Source: Cornus controversa (Eukaryota; Streptophyta; Magnoliopsida; Cornales; Cornaceae). From it: a DNA stretch of 64,000 nt. The notes beneath the pieces are model-generated. The model saw only the letters and a list, made by a program, of their open reading frames with translations. It was not told where the DNA came from and did not search any database. Positions 1 to 10,358 of this stretch are shown here, piece by piece. Positions within the stretch are counted from its first letter, which is position 1, and each line of letters starts with the position of its first letter. The stretch lies in contig CM048845.1 of assembly GCA_026545225.1 (NCBI GenBank), forward strand, positions 55,218,033 through 55,282,032, written 5' to 3'. Made by a program: the position numbers and the translations under genes.

Positions 1-365
1 CAATGCATCAAAGCTGATGATGGATCGACCATCTATTGACACAAGGTGCGGCGGCTACTAGAATTGGTAGGAAAAATAGGACATTTAAAGATTGATACAT
101 CGATGCTAATGTCGATGCATCGAAGCTGCGAGGCATCAAAGTGGCTACTTCGATGCGTTGAAACTTCCTTTAATTATAAATTTACAAAATTGTCCCAAGT
201 ATGAAAAAAATTTAAGTTAAGCCCTCAATTCACACCTCTCACACTCAGATATTTCAAAAATATTTAGATACATTCCTTTTTGGATTTGAAGGATCACATG
301 GAACAAGATAGGATCACGGAAGTTGTCGCCAAGTTTAACGTCTACGGTGAGACGTGTGCACAAGT
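1..365 (-). other. Post-integrase spacer of element A with GATGCATC palindromes
   Basis: Non-coding sequence that follows the integrase stop in element A. It aligns, reverse-complemented, with 57086-57397 of element C, including the sequence just after the integrase stop and the segment next to the T3 insertion. Between about 95 and 160 it holds copies of CGATGCATCG and near variants, the element A and C version of the inverted-repeat clusters found elsewhere in the window. No reading frame is supported. Confidence 0.7.
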
Positions 366-1331
366 TCATTCATCCAAATATATGGGATCCATCAATTCAA
401 CAAAATTCACATATTCCAATTGCATTTGACTATCAATGCAGGGTTTCACTCGTTGCCCATTAACCTTAAAAAGTATCCCATCCTTGGGATCTTTTAGTTT
501 CACTGTGCCATGAGGAGCAATGGATTGGATAATAAAAGGGCCGTCCCATCGAGAGCGAAGCTTCCCAGGGAATAAGTGAAGCCTTGAATTGTAAAGCCAA
601 ATTTTTTGGCTTGGAGAGAGTGATTTGGAATGAATATGACAATCATGGAAGGCTTTAGTCTTTGCCTTATAGATTTTTGCACTCTCGTAGGTGTCATTTC
701 GTATCTCTTCTAATTCACTCAATTAAAGTTTTCGGGTTGAGCCAGCCAACTTCATGTCAAAGTTAAACTTCTTAATAGCCCAAAAGGCTTTGTGCTCTAA
801 CTCAACCGGTAAGTGGCATGCCTTACTATACACAAGACGGTACGGTGACATGCAAATTGAGGTTTTATAAACAGTACGGTACGCCCACAATGCATCATTG
901 AGACGTTGGGACCAATCCTTGCGATCGGGGCGCACTATTTTTTCAAAAATATGCTTAATTTTCCTATTAGATACTTCTACTTGATCACTTGTCTACGGGT
1001 GGTAAGGTGTAGCGACCTTGTGAGTGACAAAGTATTTATGTAGCAAGGTTCGAAGGAACCGATTGCAAAAATGTTTACCCTCGTCACTAATGATGGCTCG
1101 AGGTGTACCAAAATGACTAAAAATGTTCGCTTGAATGAATTTGACCACAACTGTGTGATCATTAGTTCTGGTAGCCATAACCTCAACCCATTTATATATG
1201 TAATCTACCGCTACAATTATGAATTCAAAACTGGCAGATTTTGGGAAAGGGCCCATAAAATCAATAACCCATACATCGAAGATATTGACGATTAAGATCG
1301 GGTTCAAAGGCATTATATTTTTATGGGACAT
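366..1331 (-). pseudogene. Integrase of element A (broken)
   Basis: Integrase inserts retrotransposon cDNA into the genome. The core is read on the minus strand from 1331 and contains the first catalytic Asp in VIDFMG, the second in IISDEG and the Glu in the QVEVSN segment, followed by the [10 protein letters not shown] region and the C-terminal part ending LMDPIYLDE. The frame is cut by an amber codon between PYHP and TSDQVE (about 993-995) and by TAA at 723-725, where element H has a Gln codon. The zinc-finger part before 1331 is degraded. Expression of a working enzyme is not possible. Confidence 0.88.
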
Positions 1332-1638
1332 AGCGCTGAGGTGCTAACATCGCTCACAGGAGTGACAGAATAAGTATGTGTCTCGATGCATGGTGGGCCA
1401 AAAAAAACCGCATTGAAGGATTTTGGAAGCAGTTTTTTGAGCACTGAAATGACCTTCGCATTCCAATGTGTGACAGAAAGTAAGAATACTAAGACTCTCA
1501 CTCTATGGCATGCACTGGCGGATGATTTGGTAGGGACAATACTTAAATAGATAGGGATCATCCCAAAAGTATGAACGCACTTGGGAGTAGAAACGATCCT
1601 TTTGTTATTTGGACCAAGAGGGTGGAAGCTTCTAGTAG
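1332..1638 (-). pseudogene. Degraded integrase zinc-finger region of element A
   Basis: This lies between the RNase H frame and the integrase core on the minus strand. The other Athila elements here carry the HHCC zinc-binding domain at this place. Only scattered short similarity remains in different frames, so the domain is inferred from position rather than read directly. Confidence 0.5.
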
Positions 1639-2379
1639 CTAAAAAATTAATATATCAGCATACCAGGGAAGTTTCTCATGAGTGACTATAAATAGCTGCT
1701 CATCCAGGAAGGACTCGCTAACTGGAATTTGGTCATTATGGTACTCCACAAGGATCCTAGATAAATGGTCGGCGACCACATTCTCCGTACCCTTTTTATC
1801 CCGAATCTCAAAATTGAACTCTTGTAATAGGAGCATCCATCTAATCAATCGGGGTTTAGTGTCCCTCTTTGCCAATAAATGCCGAAGAGCAGCATGATCT
1901 AAAAAAATAATAACATTGGACCCTAAGAGATAGGATCTAAATTTGTCCAAGGCATAGACAACTGCAAGCAACTCCTTTTTCGTAGTTGTATAGTTCAATT
2001 GGGCTTCGGAAAGGGATTTACTGGTATAATAAATCACATGTGGTAACTTGTCCACATGTTGCCTTAAGACCACACCCATAGCAAAATCGGATACATCACA
2101 CATGACTTCAAATGGGAGAGCCCAATTTGGAGGGAGTAGAATTGGAGCAGTTGATAAAAGTGTGCGGACCAATTCAAAAGATTTAAGGCACGCTTCATCA
2201 AAGCAAAAAATAGTACCCTTCTCAAGAAGTCAGCACAAAGGCCGAGATATCTTGCTAAAGTCCTTAATGAAACGGTGATAGAAACCTGCATGGCCAAGGA
2301 ATGAACGAATGCCCCTCACCAAAGAAGGTGGAGGAAGTTTAGAAACGAGTTCTACCTTGGCTCTATCAACCTCGATACC
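1639..2379 (-). pseudogene. RNase H domain of element A (broken)
   Basis: RNase H removes the RNA strand during reverse transcription. The open part 2172-1639 starts near [18 protein letters not shown] and includes the acidic segment CDVSDFAMG, the [13 protein letters not shown] segment and the [11 protein letters not shown] segment, closing with ADHLSRIL. All are typical for Athila RNase H and match element H at 28600-29010. The stretch 2173-2379, which links it to RT, is in another frame, so at least one frameshift separates RT from RNase H. Confidence 0.85.
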
Positions 2380-2844
2380 TCATTTGGACACAATATGCCC
2401 AAGTACAATTTCCTCTTGAACCATAAAATGGCTCTTTTCCCAGCTGAGAATTAGGTTCATGTCCTTACAACGCTTGAGTACAAGAGTAAGATTCTGAAGG
2501 CACGAATCAAAAGAAGGTCCAAAGACTGAAAAGTCATCCATGAAGACTTCAAGGCATTTTTCCACCATGTCCGAGAAGATAGAAATCATACACCGTTGAA
2601 AAGTTACTGGTGCATTGCATAACCCAAAGGGCATGCGTTTATAAGCAAATGTTCTGAATGGACATCTAAAGGTGGTCTTTTCTTGGTCCTGCGGTTCTGC
2701 TGCCACTTCATTGTATCTTGAATACCCATCTAGAAAGTAGTAAAAAATTTGTCCAGTAAACCGCTCTAGGATTTGATCAATAAATGGGAGTGGAAAATGA
2801 TCCTTCCTAGTTGAGGAGTTGAGCTTCCTATAGTCAATACACAC
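2380..2844 (-). pseudogene. Reverse transcriptase palm fragment of element A
   Basis: The minus-strand frame contains [39 protein letters not shown] and the catalytic FMDDF box (codons at 2530-2544), followed by the SHFMVQEEIVLGHIVSK region. It polymerised cDNA in the living element. The N-terminal RT fingers and everything before them are missing because the frame fuses to LTR sequence at 2844/2845. The apparent residues beyond the junction are translated LTR sequence. Confidence 0.88.
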
Positions 2845-3955
2845 TCGAGATTCTGCAGACCCACTTGCCCACTTGCTCACCTGCTCTTCCCACTTGCAAA
2901 AAAATCTCCCTTTTTGCACAACTTGGAGGGATTGTCTGACTTGAACAAGACACATGGAGATATTATAGCTCTAGTTTATATATATATTGATATATATATA
3001 TACATGGTGGGCCCCAAGGATGAAAAGAGAGCTATAAAGCACAAAAGAAGCCATTTTTCTCTCATATACAATATACACACTTAGAGACTTTCGGGAAAGG
3101 GGAAGAGGAAGCTGAACCAGACCTTGAAGCTTCATTTTCTCCATCAATGGAAGAGTGCAAGGCTGCCATGAGCAACTAACTTCTCTACTAGGGTGTGGGT
3201 GAAACCCCTAGCCATGTAAACTTGTTCATTTTTGTAGCATTATTTGGGATTTGTATTTAAATGTTGATTATTTAGTCTAGTGACATTGTACACTTATACA
3301 TTTCTTATATATATTCATTTGATGTTGATTTTATTCTTGTCTTAGAGTAGAATCTTTCATGTGAATGCACAACATTTGCATCTTCCACAAGAAATGCAAA
3401 TGATGGCTAAGTAATGGTACTTAAAATGAATGAGTTGTTCTTGCTTGTATAAACCATGCCAAGATAAGGTAGTTTGGATGCATTTAGGTTCACTTAGAGA
3501 GTAGGGTAATTAGTTAGGTTGAAGAACTATGTTTGTTGAAGATGGATTATGATAGGGTTGCACACACATTAATCTTTTGATATGTCATTGAGGTCACAAG
3601 CCTAATGACATTGTTAGACATTTAATTTATAAATCCCAAGCTTGCTACACTTATGGACATGTGAATGGCTAGTGGTGGAAACCACCCCTAGTTCTCTCTC
3701 CCAACTTTTAACTCTTTAAATTTATTATTTTTACATTTTATGCAATAGTTTTAAAACAAAAATCAAAACCTTGTTTTTAGAATTAAAGTGGAATTAATCT
3801 TTCTTTAAGACAATTAACGACTAGTCCTCGTGGAATCGATACCCTCTATATAGAACCGTATCTACAAAGATTCGTGCTCTTGCGAGTGGTTAAATTATAT
3901 TTTGAAAAAGGGGCAAAACTAAGCTTACAATTATAATTCAAGTTTAGCCACATCA
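2845..3955 (+). repeat. 5'-truncated 5' LTR of element H
   Basis: It matches 47012-48126 of the 3' LTR from the segment CGAGATTCT to the terminal CACATCA, with small differences and a short TA-repeat length change. About 294 bp of the LTR start are missing, including the inverted-repeat cluster seen in the 3' LTR. A TA-rich stretch near 2977-3001 could serve as TATA box. The LTR end is followed by a PBS a few bases later, as expected for a 5' LTR. Confidence 0.92.
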
Positions 3956-3961
3956 AAATTT

Positions 3962-3979
3962 TGGCGCCGTTGCCGGGGA
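3962..3979 (+). other. Primer binding site, tRNA-Asp type (element H)
   Basis: TGGCGCCGTTGCCGGGGA is complementary to the 3' end of plant tRNA-Asp including the CCA tail. It sits six bases after the LTR end. This primer type is the usual one for Athila elements. Confidence 0.92.
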
Positions 3980-4030
3980 CTACGGTTTAATTGTCGCCAT
4001 TGAAAGATTAAATCTAGTTTAATTCTTAGG
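3980..4030 (+). other. Start of element H leader, up to the array insertion
   Basis: Non-coding leader between PBS and gag. It is interrupted after TTAGG at 4026-4030 and resumes at 24962. Confidence 0.8.
4026..4030. repeat. Left target-site duplication TTAGG of the array
   Basis: The five bases before LTR1 are the same as the five bases after LTR3 (24962-24966). This shows that the whole 20.9-kb array descends from one insertion event. Confidence 0.9.
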
Positions 4031-5541
4031 TGATCGGCGTTGAATGTTACGCATTCTAGCCTCTTAACTTATGTATTTTATTCTCTTAGTGATAGAGTAT
4101 TTTGTTATTTTACTTCGTTTTAGTATTTTCTGTATTTTTAGGGTCTTAATGATTATTTCAATTAAAACTAAGCTTTTGGGCTTTTAAAGAAGACATCCAA
4201 GATGGTTAGATGAAGCCTATATCAAGGAGATTCATTCAACCATTTATTTCAACTCAAATCAGCCTAAGGAAGAGGTCCAAGAGAATTACAGCTGCTTAAG
4301 AAGGTTTCGGGCCTGCAGCCCAAATCTACGCATAATACAGTCTTAATCCCGTTTTGAAAAATGGACCAGAAGTCTTATTTTCGAGCCTCAAATTGACATA
4401 ATTTTCGCGTTAGGTTGAACGAAATTTGATTCTGCACACTTTTGTATTTTAAGAAAATTTCGTAAATCGGACTTCTGGTGGGTCAAAAGTTGGGCCGAAG
4501 TCAGCAGGAAAAACCCACCTGATTAGTGCTGCAGGAAACCCTAATTTATTCCTAATTGGATTAGGACTTTGGTGTATTCTCTTGGGGAATAAAGTGAAGA
4601 ATAAGAGGCTGGAGTTGAGAGGAAGAGAAAAAGAGAGATTGGAGAGTCTGAGAGGGCTGAGAAGAGAATAGAAACATATTTGTAGAGCCATTGGAGAACG
4701 AAGTCATACGTAGAATTCATGAAGATGATGCCTTCTTCCTCAACAGTTGAAGCTTCTTCTTCTACCATGAGCGGTTAGTTCATCCACTAGGGTTTTGATG
4801 TAGCCCTAACAAAGCATCAATGGTTTGATTGTTTTAATTATTGGGGACCTTTATATACATGCATAGATTGTGTAATTTAGAGGATTCTTATTATAGAATT
4901 GAGCAATAAAAGTCTTGTAAATTCAGTTTCAATGATTTCTTATCTTGTCTTAGATATTTAGTTGTTGTTATTGAACTCAATCTCTCTTGTTTTCTGTGAT
5001 CATAAGAGCGATTATTACATAATGGTAATCACTGAATATATTGTTAAGAGCTTTGATGGATTATGCCTAGAGAAGATGAACCATACTGCACCCTAGATTA
5101 GAGTAGTTAGGCAGATGACCCATGCCAATCGAAGATAGTCCATGGCTTAGCCTTAATCATATGTTATCTTCTTGACGGATGAAGGTGAGCTTGTAGCCAC
5201 CGACACCACTTATGTATGATGTAATTCCCCTATAGTTGATTCAATTGACCATTGATTGTGGAGTTAGTGGTGAAGTCAAATACCCTAGATTTCTCTCATA
5301 TTATCTTCACTATCTATTTACTTTGATTTATTTTATTTTATCTTTTTAATTAGTTTAAAAATCAGGTTTCTTTTCTTTATAAATTTAATTAGAATTAATT
5401 CAGTATTCCAACTCATCAGACCATAATCCCTGAGGTACGATACCCCTTTCGATAGCCCTATTCTGCAAGGAATTCGTTCTATTGCGAAGTGTGAAAAATT
5501 TTAATTGATATACTTTTTGAGTCACCCTCACATACGAATCA
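4031..5541 (+). repeat. LTR1 of the element B array
   Basis: The 1511-bp LTR starts TGATCGGCG and ends GAATCA, giving TGAT/ATCA termini, and is followed by a PBS. By eye it differs from LTR3 at about 28 positions, mostly transitions, plus a 4-bp indel near 5450. No CGAT-NN-ATCG inverted repeats were seen in it. Confidence 0.93.
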
Positions 5542-5546
5542 ATTTT

Positions 5547-5564
5547 TGGTGCCGTTGCCGAGGA
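5547..5564 (+). other. Primer binding site, copy 1
   Basis: TGGTGCCGTTGCCGAGGA equals the tRNA-Asp PBS of element H except for two transitions, so it is a slightly decayed tRNA-Asp primer site. Confidence 0.85.
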
Positions 5565-5685
5565 TTATCTATTTGATTGATTGGATTTCACAGAATTAAT
5601 TTTAATTGAATTTTTAGTCTAGGAAATTTTTATATTTTATTTTTAATTTTGTTTTTGTTTTCTTTTCAGGTGTTTTGGTTAATAT

Positions 5686-7353
5686 ATGCAAGGTCGTCGT
5701 TCTATAGCTGATCCTTTGATACCTCTTGATCCTGAGCCTGAAAGTACTCTTAGACAACAGAGGAACATCCTTGTTGATACAATTGTGCAAGAGGAAGAAT
5801 TAATTGATGATATGGCAGAAGAGAGGAATAACAACCTTGTTCCTAATGCTAATGGAGAGAGAGCTAGATTGCTTAGGGACTACTATGTTCCTGAGACATA
5901 TACCTCACCAGCAGGTTTTCAACTGCCCAATGTCACAGCACAGAATTATGAGATCAAGTCCAACATTATTCAGATGCTACCATCTTATTTTGGACTGACT
6001 CAAGAAGACCCTTACAAGCATCTGAATGAATTCATTGAAGTGTGCTCAACTACCAAAATTCATAACTTCTCTGAAGATGCTTTCAAAATAAGACTTTTTC
6101 CATTCTCCTTGAAAGACAAAGCAAAGTATTGGTTCAATTCTCTACCGGCAGGTTGTATCACGACTTGGACTCAGATGCAACATGAGTTTCTCTAGAAGTA
6201 TTTTCCGATAGGGAAGACCAATCAGTTCAGATGTGCTATCACTGGTTTCTCCCAACATGAGGGGAAACAATTTTATGAGACATGGGAAAGATTCAAGGAC
6301 CTTCTTAGGAAGTGTCCCTATCATCAAGTTCCTAAGTGGCAACTAGTGCAGAGTTTTCATGAAGGGCTCACAGAAGCCAACAGACAGATGGTTGATGCAT
6401 CTTGTGGAGGTACTTTTATGTTGAAGAGTGAAGAAGAGGCATGGACCTTATTTAAAAATCTTAGTGACAACTCTCTATAACATGTGTCCTCTACTCGTTC
6501 TAGCAGACATGCTACTACAAAAAAGACTGATAGAATTTATGAGGTTGGTGCTTCAGAAGCTATGCCAACTGATATTGATTTAATTGCAAAGAAGGTAGCA
6601 GCAATTATGGCTGCCAATCAAACTCCTTCTACTTCAAATTCTTCATTGCTAGGCCCTTGTGAATTTTGCTCTAGTCCTATGCATAATGTGAGCAATTGTC
6701 CTTTAATGGGGTAATTTTCTGATGTTCAACATGAGCAAGTCCAAGCTACATTCACTAGACCAATGAATCCTCCACGAGGTAATACTTACAATCCCACATG
6801 GAGGAATCATCCTGGTTTTTCTTACAGTAACCAAGGGGCAGCAATGCAACCATCATATCAACCTAGGACTTTTGTGCCTCAACAGCAATATCAAACACAA
6901 AGTCCTATGGCCCAAAGAATTTCTGCTATTGAAGACAAGCTGACACTTACCTTGTCTAAATTTGACAAGCTTGATTCTCTTATAGAGACAGTGCAAGCTA
7001 CTACAGCAACAATACAATCTACAGTTCAGCTAGTGCACTCGGATTCTCAATCCATTGCCAAACTGGAATCTCAGTTTGGACAGCTTGCTACTTTATTGAG
7101 TAGAAGAGAAGAAGGGAAGCTCCCTAGTCAACCAATTGCTAATCCAAGAGGGATGCAAGCTTCCATAAGCAACCCCCACCATGAGCAAGTTCAAGCCATT
7201 ACTACTTTGAGGAGTGGGAAAATAATTGATAATAAGGTGGGTGAGAAGAAAGAAGAAGAAAAAGTGACCACAAGTCCAAGTGCTGAAATTCCTTATGAGC
7301 CCAAGGCTCCTTTCCCACAACGTTTCCTTGAAGCATCTAAATTGGGGAAGTAA
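5686..7353 (+). pseudogene. gag of element B, copy 1 (nonsense-riddled)
   Basis: Gag forms the virus-like particle and binds genomic RNA. Start chosen at the ATG of MQGRRS; elements H and C start with MLGRRS and MQGRRS. The capsid-like core includes DPYKHLNEFIEVCS, RLFPFSLKDKAKYWFNSLP and the MVDASCGGTFMLKS segment, and a zinc knuckle CX2CX4HX4C lies at 6658-6699. The C-terminal part includes the LPSQPIANPRG and ITTLRSGK segments. One frame runs through to the protease, but TAG at 6193-6195 and TAA at 6478, 6712 and 7351 break it. At 7351 elements H and C have a CAA codon. Confidence 0.9.
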
Positions 7354-7371
7354 GGGGACAAGCTGCATGAC

Positions 7372-8061
7372 ATGATGGAGGTGTTTCGACAAGTGAAGAT
7401 TAATTTGCCACTCCTTGATGCCATCAAGCAAATTCCTCCTTATGCTAAATTTTTTAAGGACTTGTGCACTCAAAAAAGGCGTTCTAAAAGCCAAATGCCA
7501 AAGAAGGTGATGCTGCCACAACAAGTAAGTTCGATAATTCAGCAGTGCACGCCTCCCAAGTACAAGGATCCTGGTGCCCCAACTATCTCATGCATCATTG
7601 GGGATCACCATGTGGATAAAACTCTTCTTGATTTTGGTGCAAGTGTGAATTTGCTACCCTATTCAGTCTACTTACAATTGGGCTTGGGAGAATTGAAGCC
7701 TACCTCGGTGGTATTGCAATTTACAGACAGATCAACAAAGCAACCACGAGGAATCATAGAAAATGTGCTCATTAAAGTGGACAAGTTCTACTTTCCTGTT
7801 GATTTCATTATACTTGACACTGAGCCAGTTCATAATCCTAAGAGGCACATTCCAGTGATCCTTGGTCGACCTTTCTTCGCTACAGCTGATGCTTGCATAA
7901 ATTGTAGGTCGGGGATCATGGATATCTCATTTGGCAACATGAAGGTTAAGCTTAATATTTTCAATGCTGTTGAGAATCCTCCAGATCAGACTAATATTTT
8001 CTTCATGGACTCTGGGGATGTGGCTGAATCTATAGATGAAATAAGGGTGCAAGAAAAATAG
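7372..8061 (+). pseudogene. Protease of element B, copy 1
   Basis: Retropepsin-type aspartic protease that would cleave the polyprotein. It continues the gag frame after the stop at 7351-7353. The catalytic motif reads LLDFGASVNLLP with the Asp codon at 7630-7632; Athila proteases normally have D-L/S/T-G-A, and Phe in second position is unusual. Downstream, the VDFIILDTEP and VILGRPFFATADACINCRSG segments are typical for this lineage. The frame ends at TAG 8059-8061. The sequence then passes directly to the region before integrase, with no RT. Confidence 0.88.
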
Positions 8062-8073
8062 AAGGAAAAGAAG

Positions 8074-9478
8074 GTGTTTGAAGATCAATTTTCTACCATG
8101 GTGGTAAATTTTGTATGCACTACACTTTCCAAAACATTTCAAAGTGAGCAATTGTTTGGAGTATCCGACAACTCCATACCATGGTATGCAGATATTGTGA
8201 ATTATTTAGTCACGGGAAAAGTGCCAAGAGACTGGACCAAGCGAGAACGTGATAGATTCTTCTCTAAAGTTCATCATTACTTTTGGGAGGATCCAGAGTT
8301 GTTAATATTGTCCATATCAGATTATTCGGCGATGTGTCCCAGACCATGAGTTTCAAGATATTCTCAAATTCTACCACTTATTGGCATGTGGAGGCCACTT
8401 CAGTGCAAGGAAGACAACAGCAAAGGTACTTCAATGTGGATTCTTTTGGCCTTCTCTATTTCATGATGCATATGTTTTCTGTAAGACTTGTGATCGATGT
8501 CAAAGATTGGGTTCAATGTCGAGGCGAGATATGATGCCAATGAGCCCCATTCTGGTGGTTAAAATTTTTGATGTTCGGGGAATTGATTTTATGGGACCCT
8601 TTCCACCCTCTTTTGGCTATGAATACATTCTGGTTGGTGTGGATTATGTTTCCAAATGGGTGGAGGCCATTGCAACTCAAACCAATGATCACAAGGTGGT
8701 AATAAAATTCATGCATGAGAATATTCTTAGTTAATTCAAAATTCCTCGAGCCTTGATCAGTGATGGTGGTTCTTACTTTTGTAATAAATTCTTGAGAGGT
8801 TTGCTTGTTAAATATTCAGTGACACATAAGGTGGCAACACCTTATCATCCTTAGACAAGTGGGCAAGTAGAGCTATCCAATCGAGAAATTATGCATGTTC
8901 TCAAAAAGACAGTGAGACCGGATAGAAGAGATTGGTCATTCCGACTGAGTGAGGTGCTATGGGCATATCGGACTGCTTATAAGACTCCTATCGGTATGTC
9001 ACCATATCGGTTAGTGTATGGGAAAGAATGTCATCTTCTAGTAGAGATCGAGCATAAGGCGCTCTGGGCAATCCGAAAATTTAATTTTGATGCAAAAAGA
9101 GCTGGGGAAGAGAGAAAGTTTCAATTAAATGAATTAGAAGAGTTTAGACGTGATGCTTATGAAAGTTCATGAATTTACAAAGAGAGGATGAAGCCATTTC
9201 ATGATCGACATATCTCACGGAAGTCCTTCTCTCTGGGTGATAAAGTGTGGCTCTTCAATTCAAAGCTTCGGTTGTTTCCCGGAAAATTGCGTTCAAGGTG
9301 GGATGGACCATTCCAAGTGAATTTGATTTTTCCTCATGGTGCTATAGAAATTCGAAGCTTTTGAGATAATACTTTGATGAAAGTTAATGGGCAAAGGTTG
9401 AAGCATTGTGTGGAAGGATGTGTGCCAAGAAAAGACGTAGAGTCCGTCGACTTAACGGATCCCGTCTACCCGACTTAA
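8074..9478 (+). pseudogene. Integrase of element B, copy 1 (broken)
   Basis: The first part, 8074-8349, holds the [16 protein letters not shown] segment that in other Athila elements links RNase H to integrase. A frameshift near 8335-8350 leads to the zinc finger (HFSARK, then [11 protein letters not shown]) and the catalytic core. The triad codons are Asp 8585-8587, Asp 8762-8764 and Glu 8870-8872, with correct DX35E spacing. Stops at 8732 (TAA), 8852 (TAG), 9170 (TGA) and 9362 (TGA) interrupt the frame. The C-terminal part closes at TAA 9476-9478 after LTDPVYPT. Confidence 0.9.
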
Positions 9479-9795
9479 TCTCTTTGGAGAGTTGATCGTC
9501 CCCTACGGATGTTAAATTATAGATTTTGTATGTATTTATATACTTTATTTGCTTTAATTTTCTTTGATTTTAATTTTTAGTTTTAGTTTTCTTTCAATTT
9601 TAGTTGCGTTTTAATGTTTTTTCTTTGAGTTTTTGATGTATAAGTTGCTTTCGGAGGATGCCAAGAGGTGTACCGAGGTATTTGGACTCAAGACGGGTGA
9701 AAAATCGTGCTCTCGGTCAACCTTGGGTGATGGAGACTCAAAATTATCAAGTCTCGATCGAACTTGGGCGATGGAGGGTCAAACAGGCTTCCAGG

Positions 9796-9908
9796 AGGGG
9801 GATCGATCGCCCCAATTGAGGGGGATCGATCGCCCCTTAATATTTTTGAAGGATGACCACCACCAGCTGGGCGATCGATCGCCCATCGCTGGGGGGATCG
9901 ATCACCCA
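9796..9908 (+). promoter_or_regulatory. Inverted-repeat cluster, GATCGATC type, copy 1
   Basis: Four palindromes in 113 bp: two GGGGATCGATCGCCCC-type units, one GGGCGATCGATCGCCC unit that contains CGAT-CG-ATCG, and one decayed unit ending ATCACCC. They lie about 30-145 bp before the TATA-like box at 9941. The function is unknown. Confidence 0.75.
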
Positions 9909-9940
9909 AGCCCAAAAATTGGGCTGGCCGAGAATCCTCC

Positions 9941-9948
9941 TTATATAT
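9941..9948 (+). promoter_or_regulatory. TATA-like box before ORF3, copy 1
   Basis: TTATATATGG lies in otherwise mixed sequence about 410 bp before the ORF3 start and just after the palindrome cluster. The sequence permits an internal promoter here; no transcript evidence is available. Confidence 0.4.
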
Positions 9949-10358
9949 GGACACCCACTCCTCCTTTGTTGCTTCCACTTGCATCCTTGACCTCTTTGAA
10001 CTCCAATTCAAGTCCTACTTCAACCGAACAATTATTTTCTTCAATTGGTGAGTATTAAACAAGAATTCAACATTGATCATCATCAACTTCAACATCAAAT
10101 TGGATCAAAAATCACTAGTTCTCAAAGGAAGCTCTCACTTTTTCAAGTTCAACATCAAAGTAAGTGAAGTTTTTCTTTGGTGAAATTGTGCAATTCTTTT
10201 AGGGGGCTTTTGAAGACCAAGTTTGGGGGATCAATTTGGTGCATTTACTTGTTCGATTTGGGTGGAAAAATTATCGAAAAGAGGAGATTGAAGGTTCCAA
10301 TTTAATTGTGCACACCAAGTGTTTGATTTAGTTCCTCAACCACACTTTTTCTACTTCT

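Larger units (their letters stand above)
1..2844 (-). mobile_element. Element A: Athila-type Ty3/gypsy pol fragment
   Basis: On the minus strand this stretch reads, in order, reverse transcriptase palm, RNase H, integrase and a post-integrase spacer, the pol order of Ty3/gypsy elements. Protein similarity to the other Athila-type elements in this window (for example the integrase at 29284-30357) places it in that lineage. It is cut at the RT side: the reading frame starts abruptly at the Arg codon before the VCIDYRKLN motif, where it meets an LTR at 2845. The other end runs out of the window. Several stops and frameshifts show that it is dead. No LTR of its own is visible. Confidence 0.9.
9479..10358 (+). 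other. Post-integrase spacer of element B, copy 1
   Basis: 880 bp between integrase and ORF3. Apparent frames here show no recognisable protein and overlap on both strands, so I do not call a gene. It contains the GATCGATC inverted-repeat cluster (9796-9908), a TATA-like box (9941-9948) and a donor-like GTGAGT at 10048-10053 followed by candidate acceptors before the ORF3 start. These would fit a leader for a separate ORF3 transcript, but that is inference. Confidence 0.6.

Noticed and set aside
9688..10058. Overlapping open frames on both strands in the post-integrase spacer of B
   Set aside because: No similarity to any known element protein, no counterpart in element H, and the frames run through the palindrome cluster.
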